Positions 10,965 through 19,882 of a DNA stretch of 64,000 nt are shown piece after piece. The stretch is from NCBI GenBank assembly GCA_030848705.1, contig CM061239.1, positions 89,386,363 to 89,450,362 on the forward strand. The letters are read 5' to 3'. Position 1 is the first letter of the stretch; each line of letters starts with the position of its first letter. The notes beneath the pieces were generated by a model, which saw nothing but the letters and a program-made list of their open reading frames with translations, made no database searches and had not been told where the DNA came from. The translations under genes and the position numbers were made by a program. The stretch comes from Heracleum sosnowskyi (Eukaryota > Streptophyta > Magnoliopsida > Apiales > Apiaceae).

Positions 10965-13900
10965 ATGCAGGGCAACAGGAATAAAAGAGTCATATGGATC
11001 TTGGACAGTGGATGCTCAAGTCACATGACTGGTGATATAGCCCTGCTATCACAATTTGAGGAAAAGGCTGGCCCATCAGTAACCTTTGGAAATGACAACA
11101 TTGGTTATACCATGGGATATGGCTGTGTTAAATCTGGAAATGTCATTATTGAAGATGTAGCATTTGTTGAAGGACTAAAGCACAACCTCTTGAGTATTGG
11201 ACAATTCACCAACAGAGGCTTCAAAGTGGAATTTGATGGAGATCAATGTCTAATATCTAAAAGAGGAAGTGGTGAAGTTGTTTTAACTGGTGTAAAGAAA
11301 GGAAGCCTGTTTGTAGCTAATCTTAAGGCTGCAAACAAGGGAGAAATTTGTTGTTTATACACTCAAGCCACAAATGAAGAATTCTGGCTGTGGCACAAGA
11401 AACTGTCTCACTTGAATGTTCAGGCAATGAACTCTCTGATAAAGAGAGAACTCATCAGAGACATGCCTGCTTTGGAGTTTTTGCAAGATGGAGCATGTGA
11501 AGCATGCCAAAAAGGAAAAATCAAGAGATCTAGTCACAAGAACAAGTTGCTTAATACAAACTCAAAACCTCTGCAGCTAATTCACATGGATCTATTTGGC
11601 CCTGTGAATGTAATGTCTCTTTCCAGGAAGAAATATGCTCTAGTTATGGTTGATGATTATTCAAGATACACTTGGGTGGAATTTCTGTTCTCCAAGGATG
11701 AAGCACCTCAAGTAATTATAGAGCATATTAAGAGAGTTGATAAAGAAGCTCAAAGCACTGGTTCCTCTGTAGTTGCATTGAGAAGTGATAATGGAACTGA
11801 GTTTAGAAATTCCACATTGTATGAGTTTTGTAAAGATAAAGGAATTTCCCAACAATTTTCAGCTCCTAGGACTCCTCAACAAAATGGAGTAGTTGAGAGA
11901 AAGAATAGAACTCTCATTGAAGCTGCAAGGACAATGTTGTTGGATGCAAAGCTACCTACTAGCTTTTGGGCTGATGCTGTTAACACAGCATGCTATGTGC
12001 AGAATAGAACATTGATAAATAAGAAGTCTGGCAAAACTCCTTACTCATTAATGACTGGAAAAAGAGCATCCTTCAAGCATCTGCATGTGTTTGGCAGCAA
12101 GTGTTTTGTGATGAAAGATACCTCAGAACATATTGGAAAATTTGATGCTAAGGCATTTGAAGGTATCTTCATTGGATACTCTCTGGAAAGGACAGCATAC
12201 AGAGTGTTTGTACCTGAGCAACACAAAGTTATGGAAAACATGGATGTTACTTTTGATGACAAGAAGACTCCTGGACTTGAAACAAGTGAACAAGACAGTG
12301 TGCCATTAAGATTTGAGAACCAAGGATATTTAGAGGATTCTGATAATGAGGATGAACCCCCTTATCAAACTATCCCAGTAAATGAAGATCTTGAAGTTGA
12401 TAATCCTCCTCAAACACCTGTGCAAGGATTCACAAACACAGGGGGAGAAGAAGATAATGCAACCTTCAATCAGAGTGATCCTGATACTAGTCAAGAAAAT
12501 GAACAGGGTCACACAAGGAAATGGGACAGGGCCCACACTAGGGATCAAATAATTGGAGATCCAAGTGAGGGTGTAAGGACAAGAAGGGCAACATTGAATA
12601 CATGTCTGTATAGTTGCTTTCTGTCACAAGAGGAACCTAAGGTAATTGAAGAAGCTTTGAAGAATTCTGACTGGATTGTTGCCATGCAAGAAGAATTAAA
12701 TCAATTTGAGAAAAACAAAGTATGGGAGCTAGTACCACCTCCTGAAGGAAAGAATGTCATTGACACCAAATGGGTATTCAGGAACAAAATGGATGAAGAA
12801 GGAGTGGTGATTAGAAACAAAGCAAGGTTGGTTGCCAAAGGATATTGTCAACAAGAGGGCATTGACTATGATGAGACATTTGCACCTGTAGCTAGACTGG
12901 AAGCCATCAGAATTTTCCTGGCTTTTGCAGCTCACTCAGATTTCAAGGTGTATCAAATGGATGTGAAAAGTGCATTTCTCAATGGTGATCTTGCTGAAGA
13001 AGTTTATGTTTCTCAACCACCTGGCTTTGAAAATGAAAACTTCCCAGACTTTGTGTATAGATTGCTCAAGGCACTCTATGGACTCAAACAGGCACCTAGA
13101 GCCTGGTATGAGACCTTATCTCAATTTCTTCTTGAGCATCAATTTACCAGGGGTACAATTGACAAGACCCTATTCTTTAAGAAGCATGGAAATGATATTA
13201 TCCTTGTTCAAATCTATGTGGATGATATCATCTTTGGCTCTTCAAATGAAAAACTCTGTGAAAGGTTCTCTAAGTTGATGCAAAGCAAATATGAGATGAG
13301 TATGATGGGAGAATTAACCTTCTTCCTAGGCCTGCAAGTACATCAAAGGGAGGATGTCATCTTTATAAACCAATCCAAGTATGTCAAGGATCTTTTGAAG
13401 AAATATGGTTTAGAAGAGTCATCCCCAGCAAAAACTCCTATGTCTACTGCAATCAAGCTGGATGAAGACAAGAAAGGCAAGAGAGTTGATATCAAGGTCT
13501 ATAGAGGAATGGTTGGATCACTACTCTATCTCACAGCTAGCAGGCCATACATCATGTTTGCCACATGTCTTTGTGCAAGGTTCCAGGTTGATCCTAAGGA
13601 ATCTCACATGATGGCTATCAAAAGAATCTTCAGGTATCTGAAAGGGACTCCTAATCTTGGGCTATGGTATCCAAAGGGCACTGGGTTCAACCTGGTTGGT
13701 TACACAGATTCTGATTATGCTGGATGCAGGATTGACAGGAAGAGCACCTCTGGAAGCTGTCAATTCTTAGGTCAAAGGTTAGTATCCTGGTTTAGTAAGA
13801 AACAACAGTCTATAGCAACATCCACAGCTGAGGCTGAATATATTGATGCTGGAAGTTGTTGTGCTCAATTGCTTTGGATTAGAAATCAACTTATGGATTA

Positions 13901-14174
13901 TGGACTAGTGTTAGAACACATTCCTCTGATGTGTGATAATACTAGTGCAATATCCATAGTTGCCAATCCTGTTAATCACTCTACTACAAAGCATATTGAG
14001 ATCAGGTACCATTTCATTAGGGAACATGCTACAAATGGTACCATAGAAGTCTCTTATGTTCCAACTGAAAAACAATTAGCTGACATATTTACTAAACCTC
14101 TAAATGAAGTTGTCTTCAACAGACTTGTGAGTGAAATTGGAATGCTTAATCCTTCATTTAGTTGTTCTAAGTAA
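10965..14174 (+). CDS. pol: Pol polyprotein: protease, integrase, reverse transcriptase, RNase H (1,069 aa)
   Basis: Copies the element RNA into DNA and inserts it. In order: aspartic protease (LDSGCSSHMTGD, about residues 12-23); GAG-pre-integrase zinc finger (WHKKLSH...CEACQKGK, about 140-185); integrase with D (HMDLFGPV, ~207), D (RSDNGTEF, ~274) and E (VVERKNRTLIEAAR, ~311); reverse transcriptase with QMDVKSAFLNG and the YVDD box (~751); RNase H with TDSDYAG (~914), AEAEY (~955) and CDNTSA (~990). All catalytic residues are present and the frame is unbroken, so it may be active. The ATG at 10965 follows a TGA directly. The frame differs from gag, so expression needs frameshifting, re-initiation or another device. 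Confidence 0.94.
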   Translation: MQGNRNKRVIWILDSGCSSHMTGDIALLSQFEEKAGPSVTFGNDNIGYTMGYGCVKSGNVIIEDVAFVEGLKHNLLSIGQFTNRGFKVEFDGDQCLISKRGSGEVVLTGVKKGSLFVANLKAANKGEICCLYTQATNEEFWLWHKKLSHLNVQAMNSLIKRELIRDMPALEFLQDGACEACQKGKIKRSSHKNKLLNTNSKPLQLIHMDLFGPVNVMSLSRKKYALVMVDDYSRYTWVEFLFSKDEAPQVIIEHIKRVDKEAQSTGSSVVALRSDNGTEFRNSTLYEFCKDKGISQQFSAPRTPQQNGVVERKNRTLIEAARTMLLDAKLPTSFWADAVNTACYVQNRTLINKKSGKTPYSLMTGKRASFKHLHVFGSKCFVMKDTSEHIGKFDAKAFEGIFIGYSLERTAYRVFVPEQHKVMENMDVTFDDKKTPGLETSEQDSVPLRFENQGYLEDSDNEDEPPYQTIPVNEDLEVDNPPQTPVQGFTNTGGEEDNATFNQSDPDTSQENEQGHTRKWDRAHTRDQIIGDPSEGVRTRRATLNTCLYSCFLSQEEPKVIEEALKNSDWIVAMQEELNQFEKNKVWELVPPPEGKNVIDTKWVFRNKMDEEGVVIRNKARLVAKGYCQQEGIDYDETFAPVARLEAIRIFLAFAAHSDFKVYQMDVKSAFLNGDLAEEVYVSQPPGFENENFPDFVYRLLKALYGLKQAPRAWYETLSQFLLEHQFTRGTIDKTLFFKKHGNDIILVQIYVDDIIFGSSNEKLCERFSKLMQSKYEMSMMGELTFFLGLQVHQREDVIFINQSKYVKDLLKKYGLEESSPAKTPMSTAIKLDEDKKGKRVDIKVYRGMVGSLLYLTASRPYIMFATCLCARFQVDPKESHMMAIKRIFRYLKGTPNLGLWYPKGTGFNLVGYTDSDYAGCRIDRKSTSGSCQFLGQRLVSWFSKKQQSIATSTAEAEYIDAGSCCAQLLWIRNQLMDYGLVLEHIPLMCDNTSAISIVANPVNHSTTKHIEIRYHFIREHATNGTIEVSYVPTEKQLADIFTKPLNEVVFNRLVSEIGMLNPSFSCSK

Positions 14175-14339
14175 ATGTGCTAGTTAATTGTTGCAGCAGT
14201 AAATTCTCACTGTGCTTAAATGATCTATTTATTTGGAGTGAAAATTAGCTGAGATATGATTTATAAATATTTCAGTATTTTACTGCATATTTTTCAAAAT
14301 CATATTTGGTGGAGAAGTTGTGAGCTTTTGTGACATCTC

Positions 14340-14886
14340 GATATAGATGATTTTCAGAGTTCACGACACAGTTCAAATAAAACAGACTTATATCGCAAAC
14401 TGTTGGAATTGTGAGACTTTGCGATATAGTTCATTTCATGAGTTTGCGACATAGTTCATTTTATGACTTCGCGACTTAGAATAACTATATCGACAAGTCT
14501 CCTCATTTGACAGAATTTTGATTTAAATTACTTTTATCTCAAAATTGATAAAAGTCTGACAAATTGCTTAGAATTCCAGAAAGAGAGTTATAGACAGGGT
14601 ATTTCTACTATATCGCAAAGTCCTTCCTATTTCTTCATCTTGATGACTTTGCGACATAGTTCACTTTTGAGACTATGCGATCTACTTTGCAAGACTTTGC
14701 GGTACATGCCATTTTTTACTTCGCGACATACAAATAGACTGTACATACTCATAACTCTATATCGCAGTGTCTCTATCATATAAATACTCTTTTCTAACCG
14801 TTCACAACTTTTCATCTTGTCTACTACTCTCTATTCTCAAACCTAAACTCTAATTCTCTACTTTCTTCTTCACTCTCAATCTTGAA
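14340..14886 (+). promoter_or_regulatory. Putative internal promoter for the extra ORFs, with LTR-type motif array
   Basis: The 712-bp gap between pol and aORF1 holds about twelve copies of a motif such as GACTTTGCGACATAGTTCA (14414-14431, 14441-14457, 14645-14661, 14671-14684, 14693-14706 and others) in both orientations. This is the reverse complement of the LTR motif (TATGTCGCATAGTC). A TATA-like box TATAAATA lies at 14779-14786, after the last motif copy (14757-14771). It is followed by about 100 bp of C/T-rich leader up to the aORF1 ATG (14887). Layout and motif are seen directly; promoter function is inferred. Confidence 0.55.
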
Positions 14887-17325
14887 ATGGCACCCAAATC
14901 TCAAAGAGCATCATCCTCAATCCCTTTAACCATACCAAAAGAAACAAATCTACTCACAATACCCTCAGAGGCGGAGGCAAACCCAAGGTACAAGTGCTGT
15001 GTACGGTTCTTAAACACTTCCTATCTCCGCCAAGCCTTGACCCTTAACCCCACTATGTATGTCGATGTATTGGAAGGGTTCTGGAGAACAGCGTTGGTCA
15101 CAACAATGGCAAGGGAGGATGGGGCTTCGTTTCAGGAAGTGAGTTGTACAATAGGGGGCAAGTCTTTCCAGTTTGGGGAGAAGGAAATTAATGAAGCCCT
15201 GGGGTTAAAAGTTGAGGGTCATGATGCTGAAGCAACTGACAAGCAAATGGTGGATTTCCTAACCCTCATTCAGTATGCTGACAAGATTGATACGGCAAAG
15301 CTTAACAAGAAGTATGTCAGGAGGGAGTGGTCATTTCTATTTGACGCACTCCAAAAGGTGTTTTTGTGTAGGAAGACAGGATGGGACCAAATCAGTCACA
15401 TTGCTGTGAAGCTGGCCTATTCCCTAGCCTACAATCAAGAAATCAATGTTGGAGAAATAATCCTCAAGGAATTGGCTCAAAGGCTAGGGAGGACAGTTCG
15501 TGGTAGAGGTAATGACATCTTTTACCCTCGTTTCCTTCAAGTTATTTTAAATTATCTTGATGCAAATATCCATGAATTGGAGGGTATAGATAAAACTAAA
15601 ATGGCTTATTCCAAGTCCATGTCCAAGATTCTATTTGGGTCATTGGACCCAAGGAATCAAGTGGATGTGATTCTGAGTGTGACCAAGCATATGCAGGACA
15701 CATTTGAATCCTATCCACTTGATAAGCCCATATACCATGAACTTTCCTGGACAGGGGAGGCTAAGACTGAAGGTGCTACACAGTCTAACCCTAGCCTTCC
15801 TACCCCCTCCAATGAACCTCCTGCAAACAGTACCATAGAAGTTAGGCAGCCAAGTGCATCAATCTCTCAAAAGATTGGTGTTACTAAAAAGAAGTCAAAG
15901 AAGAGAGCCCTAGAAGTGATAAATGAATCTGTAGAGATAGAAAGTGAGAATCCTGAGTCACCTCTCACCAGACAAAGTAATAAATCCAAATCCAAACCTA
16001 CCACTGGATCCTCCCAACAGGATTCAGATGTGGAAAAAGGGGTACACCTATTACTGTCAATGGCCTCTCAACAGGTCATTGGCATTGAAAAGAGTAGTCT
16101 CCCCACTACAACCTATACTGAGTCTACACAGGATCAAGACCTCACTCTTGATCCTAGGAGAAATAAGGATGCTGACACATTGAGTGGAGAGCACATCACA
16201 CTTGAACCTCCTCCTATTTCTCAGGGGGAGTTGCCAAAATCATCTCTACACCACACTTCTCTTCCAGATTCTTCCATAAAAATTTCTTCTGAACAAGAGA
16301 GTCATTCGAATGACAATCTTGCCATTGATCAATCACAATCCATTCCTATGATTGAGCCAATTTCAAGTGACATAGTGCATGACACTGTGCTCACCACCCA
16401 GGCACCACATCAGGTTGGTCAGGGAATGCATGCTGGGGCATATCCTAATGACACCAACAAAAAAATAGAGGATTCACCAGTTCTTACTGGAGACTCTATG
16501 CCAAACTCTCCATTCCATATGGACATGGATTTACCTTCACATGCATCTAGAGATGGTGCTGTAACACATCCCATTTCAATGGAGACAGCATCAGACTCTA
16601 CAGTCATTCCAAGACTGGAGGAAACTCACTCAACCATTCCCCATGAAGTGCCAAGCACTAGCTCTCACTTGGCTCAGGCCACAATAACTGAATGGCTGAA
16701 ACCTGTGCAACATGACAGGGCTTCAGGATCATCCTCTGTGCCACCACAATTGATGGAAGAAGAATTAAAAGATCTTCATGTGGCACATATTGATGAGATC
16801 TCTAGGATTGCTCAACATCTCCTCACTGCAAATCTCCCAAATTCTGACTATGAGGCTATTCTTCTCACTCACAAGGAGGATGTTGAAGCACAACAGGATA
16901 AAATTGTGGATGAAGCCCAGCAAGCTAGAAATGTGGATGCTTGGCTGGATGGCAAAAGGACAGTAAAGCTCAAGGAGGCTCTAGCTTTTCTCAGGGAGGA
17001 CTATCTTACAGCCTTGGGGTCAAATGCCAAAGGTCTCTCTCCTGCTGAAATCTATGATGCAGTTAATGATGTCTACAAGAGCCAACTTAAAGCTATGCAT
17101 TTTCTTGGGAAGGGTCTTCAGTCAGAAATCTCCACCATTCAGGAAGAAACAGCTCATTCTAATGCTCAACTAAAGAATTGTTTTCTTTCAGGCTTTCCCA
17201 AGGTAGATGGCATTCTTAAGGAAGTCCAGAAAACTGCCTCCAATGTCACCAAGATGGACTGCACCCTAGCTATGGTTTCAGATAATATGAAGAAGCTCTC
17301 TACCAAGCTAGACAATCAGGTATAG
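14887..17325 (+). CDS. aORF1: extra ORF after pol, unknown function (812 aa)
   Basis: I do not recognise a definite function. The first ~270 residues look like a compact folded domain (RFLNTSYLRQALTLNP; FGEKEINEALGL; RRGWDQ-like and FYPRFLQVIL-like segments), reminiscent of the putative plant transposon protein domain found in plant retroelement extra ORFs; this is inference only. Residues ~290-650 are low-complexity, rich in S, T, P, Q and E, and probably disordered. The C-terminal ~160 residues are helical. No signal peptide or membrane helix is visible, so it does not look like an envelope protein despite its position. The ATG is the first after a C/T-rich leader. It ends in TAG (17323-17325), and the same frame then runs on into aORF2. 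Confidence 0.75.
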   Translation: MAPKSQRASSSIPLTIPKETNLLTIPSEAEANPRYKCCVRFLNTSYLRQALTLNPTMYVDVLEGFWRTALVTTMAREDGASFQEVSCTIGGKSFQFGEKEINEALGLKVEGHDAEATDKQMVDFLTLIQYADKIDTAKLNKKYVRREWSFLFDALQKVFLCRKTGWDQISHIAVKLAYSLAYNQEINVGEIILKELAQRLGRTVRGRGNDIFYPRFLQVILNYLDANIHELEGIDKTKMAYSKSMSKILFGSLDPRNQVDVILSVTKHMQDTFESYPLDKPIYHELSWTGEAKTEGATQSNPSLPTPSNEPPANSTIEVRQPSASISQKIGVTKKKSKKRALEVINESVEIESENPESPLTRQSNKSKSKPTTGSSQQDSDVEKGVHLLLSMASQQVIGIEKSSLPTTTYTESTQDQDLTLDPRRNKDADTLSGEHITLEPPPISQGELPKSSLHHTSLPDSSIKISSEQESHSNDNLAIDQSQSIPMIEPISSDIVHDTVLTTQAPHQVGQGMHAGAYPNDTNKKIEDSPVLTGDSMPNSPFHMDMDLPSHASRDGAVTHPISMETASDSTVIPRLEETHSTIPHEVPSTSSHLAQATITEWLKPVQHDRASGSSSVPPQLMEEELKDLHVAHIDEISRIAQHLLTANLPNSDYEAILLTHKEDVEAQQDKIVDEAQQARNVDAWLDGKRTVKLKEALAFLREDYLTALGSNAKGLSPAEIYDAVNDVYKSQLKAMHFLGKGLQSEISTIQEETAHSNAQLKNCFLSGFPKVDGILKEVQKTASNVTKMDCTLAMVSDNMKKLSTKLDNQV

Positions 17326-17346
17326 GCCAACATCAACTCAAACTCC

Positions 17347-19728
17347 ATGCTTACAGTACTCTGGAAGAATCAGTATGGGAACAAGCTTGTTGATGAGGTT
17401 CCTATTTCTGATATCTCCAAGTTTGAATTCTCCAAACTCAAGGATCAATCCCTTAACTCCTTCAAATCTCAACAACTTTTCTCAAAAGTGGACAACTTGG
17501 AAAGAGAGGTAGTTGATCTGAAAGCAGAAAACAAAAGACTATCTCACTCCTTGGAGCAGCTTAATGCTAAGATGGATGATCAAACCAACTCCACTTCTAA
17601 TATTTTGTTGGCGCAACAACAAATGATGACCTCAATGATGAGACATATGAACCTGCCTATCCCTGGGGAAGCTCAAGACATCTTGTCTGATTCCAAGCCT
17701 AAGGGGGAGAAAGAAAAGGAGGTCATTCTGAAAAAGAAAGGGGGAGTACCTGCCAAGCAACAGAAGCTTAAGGGCAAAATTTCTGAAGAAACAATAAAGC
17801 CAATAATCCTCCCCCTTGTAGAGGTCATAAATGCACAAGGCCAGAAGAGCACAGTCACATCTACCTTCCATCCTTCTACAATGCCAAAGGACATTTCAGC
17901 TCCTCAACCTACTTCAAATGCCAAACCTATCAAAGCCACAATAATCACCCAGGCCAAGCTACAGGAAATTGCAAATTCAAACATCTATCATGATGAGGCC
18001 TTCCTGGAGCTTCTAAAAGCCATCTACAGCAATGCAAAAGGGGATGCAAGAGTCTACATAGAGAAGATCAAGGAAAGCATCAAGTACTTCACTGTGGGAG
18101 TAAGGAAAATCAATGATGTCCATCTAAGAGAAGTTATCATGGTGTGCAAGGACAATTGCTTGTGGCATCTAGCATTTCAAACTCTAGAGAAACTGAGATT
18201 TACTGAGCTGTCAATAATCCTGGACTTAATAGAAAAAGATGGGGCCAAAAACAGGAGACTGTTTGATGACTTGAAGATAGATCAACATCAAAGACTGCCT
18301 GAGGTTATCTCAAAGCCAAGGACAATAATCTTCCAAAGTCTATCTCAAGACAGCAGCATTGACCAGTTGGTGATTCCTTCAGATTTGACAAGAAAGAATA
18401 ATGTAAAGATCAACCAGGTGCTGCAAATGCTAAGGGCCAAGAGGGGAGACAGGACAGCTGAGGAACTAGAGATGATTCACACTCTACAATCTTTTCTGAT
18501 TCATGGAGTCATTCCTGAATCTGTCAAAGAAAAGAGCAAAAAGAAGGATGGGGATGATGATGATGAGGAGAAAACCTATAAAAGGAGATCTCAGTCAAGG
18601 AGTGATAAGGATGGACCTAGTGAAAGCAGCAGGAGCAAATATTCAAAGAAATCAAAAGATGCTGGTGATGACAAGAGGGATTCAAAAGGAGGAAAGGAAA
18701 CAGTCAAGAGAACAAGGAGTGGAATTCAGCAAGTCAAGGACATTGCTAGCAGTACTTTAACCACAACACAAGACTCTAAGTCTAGGGTGGGTACTGTTAG
18801 TGATGATCCTCCAAAATCATCATCTAAGACTTCTGAACTTGAATTGCCACAGAAGGAAGATGAAGCCACAAAAGTAATTTCAAGAAAACACTTCCACAAA
18901 GTTACAGCTAGTGGAGTGTTACAGTGGATGAAGGGGAAGGAAATGAAGCTACTTCCAAATGATGTGGTACTAAAGACTAATTCTCCCTGCTCCTCAAAGC
19001 TACCTCAAGTGAAACACATGAAGATCAAGAGGGCAGCTAAGAGGATAAGGATAACAAAGAGGACTGGAAAACTCACAAATGTTATTGGCATCAATGTGCT
19101 TCCATTAGATGAGGACTATGATGAAGATGCCCTAGCATTTTTGAGGGCTCAAAGGATCTTTGAAGTCAAAGTGAAGCTAGATCATCTACAGATCAAATAC
19201 ACTGATGGAAGAGAAAGAATAATGAAGCAAGGGGGATGGCAACATTTTGACACCTATGAGCAAGAAAGAATCAATGTCTTGTTAAATTTTGAAGAAAAGG
19301 AAGAAAGGTTGTGGAAAATAGAGATTGCTAGATTCATGAAGATGCACTCTGACTATAAAGAAAATCTAAAGAAGCTGAATGAAGAAAAGATGAGTCAGAA
19401 AGAAAAGGAGTTGGCTGAGATGGAAGAAAGAGCAAAGGAGCTAAGGAAGAAAGGGCTGTGCAGGGTAAAGCAAAATCCTTATACTGTTGAGTACAAAAAT
19501 CATTATGGAGGAATAAGCAAGATAAGGATGGAGTTCATACATTCATATGTGGAAAGTGCCCTCAGAACAGCAGCTGAAGATCTAAAAGATTCTCCTCTCA
19601 TTGAAGAACTGACTGCAAGGGATGAAATTTTACTGGCCATCTCTGAAATAAAGAAGAATGAAGAAATAAGGAAGAAGAAGGTCTATGATGATTTCTTAGA
19701 GAAACAATTGGAAACTGAAGCTAAGTAG
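17347..19728 (+). CDS. aORF2: second extra ORF, coiled-coil and Lys-rich, unknown function (793 aa)
   Basis: It is in the same frame as aORF1 and 21 nt beyond its TAG, so it is either a separate protein or the second half of one interrupted protein. Residues ~38-75 form a leucine-zipper-like coiled coil (VDNLEREVVDLKAENKRL). Residues ~190-320 look globular. Residues ~390-520 are highly charged (KKKDGDDDDEEK and SRSDKDGPSESSR-type) with likely nuclear-localisation clusters (KRAAKRIRITKRTGK near 560). The C-terminal ~150 residues are helical and charged. No enzyme motif or transmembrane segment is seen. The reading frame at 1-1406 is the family A counterpart. A nucleic-acid-binding or structural role would fit, but is not shown. 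Confidence 0.75.
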   Translation: MLTVLWKNQYGNKLVDEVPISDISKFEFSKLKDQSLNSFKSQQLFSKVDNLEREVVDLKAENKRLSHSLEQLNAKMDDQTNSTSNILLAQQQMMTSMMRHMNLPIPGEAQDILSDSKPKGEKEKEVILKKKGGVPAKQQKLKGKISEETIKPIILPLVEVINAQGQKSTVTSTFHPSTMPKDISAPQPTSNAKPIKATIITQAKLQEIANSNIYHDEAFLELLKAIYSNAKGDARVYIEKIKESIKYFTVGVRKINDVHLREVIMVCKDNCLWHLAFQTLEKLRFTELSIILDLIEKDGAKNRRLFDDLKIDQHQRLPEVISKPRTIIFQSLSQDSSIDQLVIPSDLTRKNNVKINQVLQMLRAKRGDRTAEELEMIHTLQSFLIHGVIPESVKEKSKKKDGDDDDEEKTYKRRSQSRSDKDGPSESSRSKYSKKSKDAGDDKRDSKGGKETVKRTRSGIQQVKDIASSTLTTTQDSKSRVGTVSDDPPKSSSKTSELELPQKEDEATKVISRKHFHKVTASGVLQWMKGKEMKLLPNDVVLKTNSPCSSKLPQVKHMKIKRAAKRIRITKRTGKLTNVIGINVLPLDEDYDEDALAFLRAQRIFEVKVKLDHLQIKYTDGRERIMKQGGWQHFDTYEQERINVLLNFEEKEERLWKIEIARFMKMHSDYKENLKKLNEEKMSQKEKELAEMEERAKELRKKGLCRVKQNPYTVEYKNHYGGISKIRMEFIHSYVESALRTAAEDLKDSPLIEELTARDEILLAISEIKKNEEIRKKKVYDDFLEKQLETEAK

Positions 19729-19869
19729 CTCAAGGAAAAATCATGTAAGCCTAAATTTCCAAGTTGTTATCAAATTCTATTCTTACCTTCAACTTCTTTA
19801 TTTTTGTTCTTTTTATGTTAGTTAGGCTTGTTATCAGACATGAAATTGTGCCTAAGGGTCTTACTCACA

Positions 19870-19882
19870 ATTTGGGGAAGAT
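19870..19882 (+). other. Polypurine tract
   Basis: ATTTGGGGAAGAT lies directly before the TGTTAG of the 3' LTR, as expected for plus-strand priming. Confidence 0.8.

Noticed and set aside
14887..19728. aORF1/aORF2 as a viral-type envelope gene
   Set aside because: The position fits, but no signal peptide, transmembrane helix or fusion-type segment is visible in either protein.
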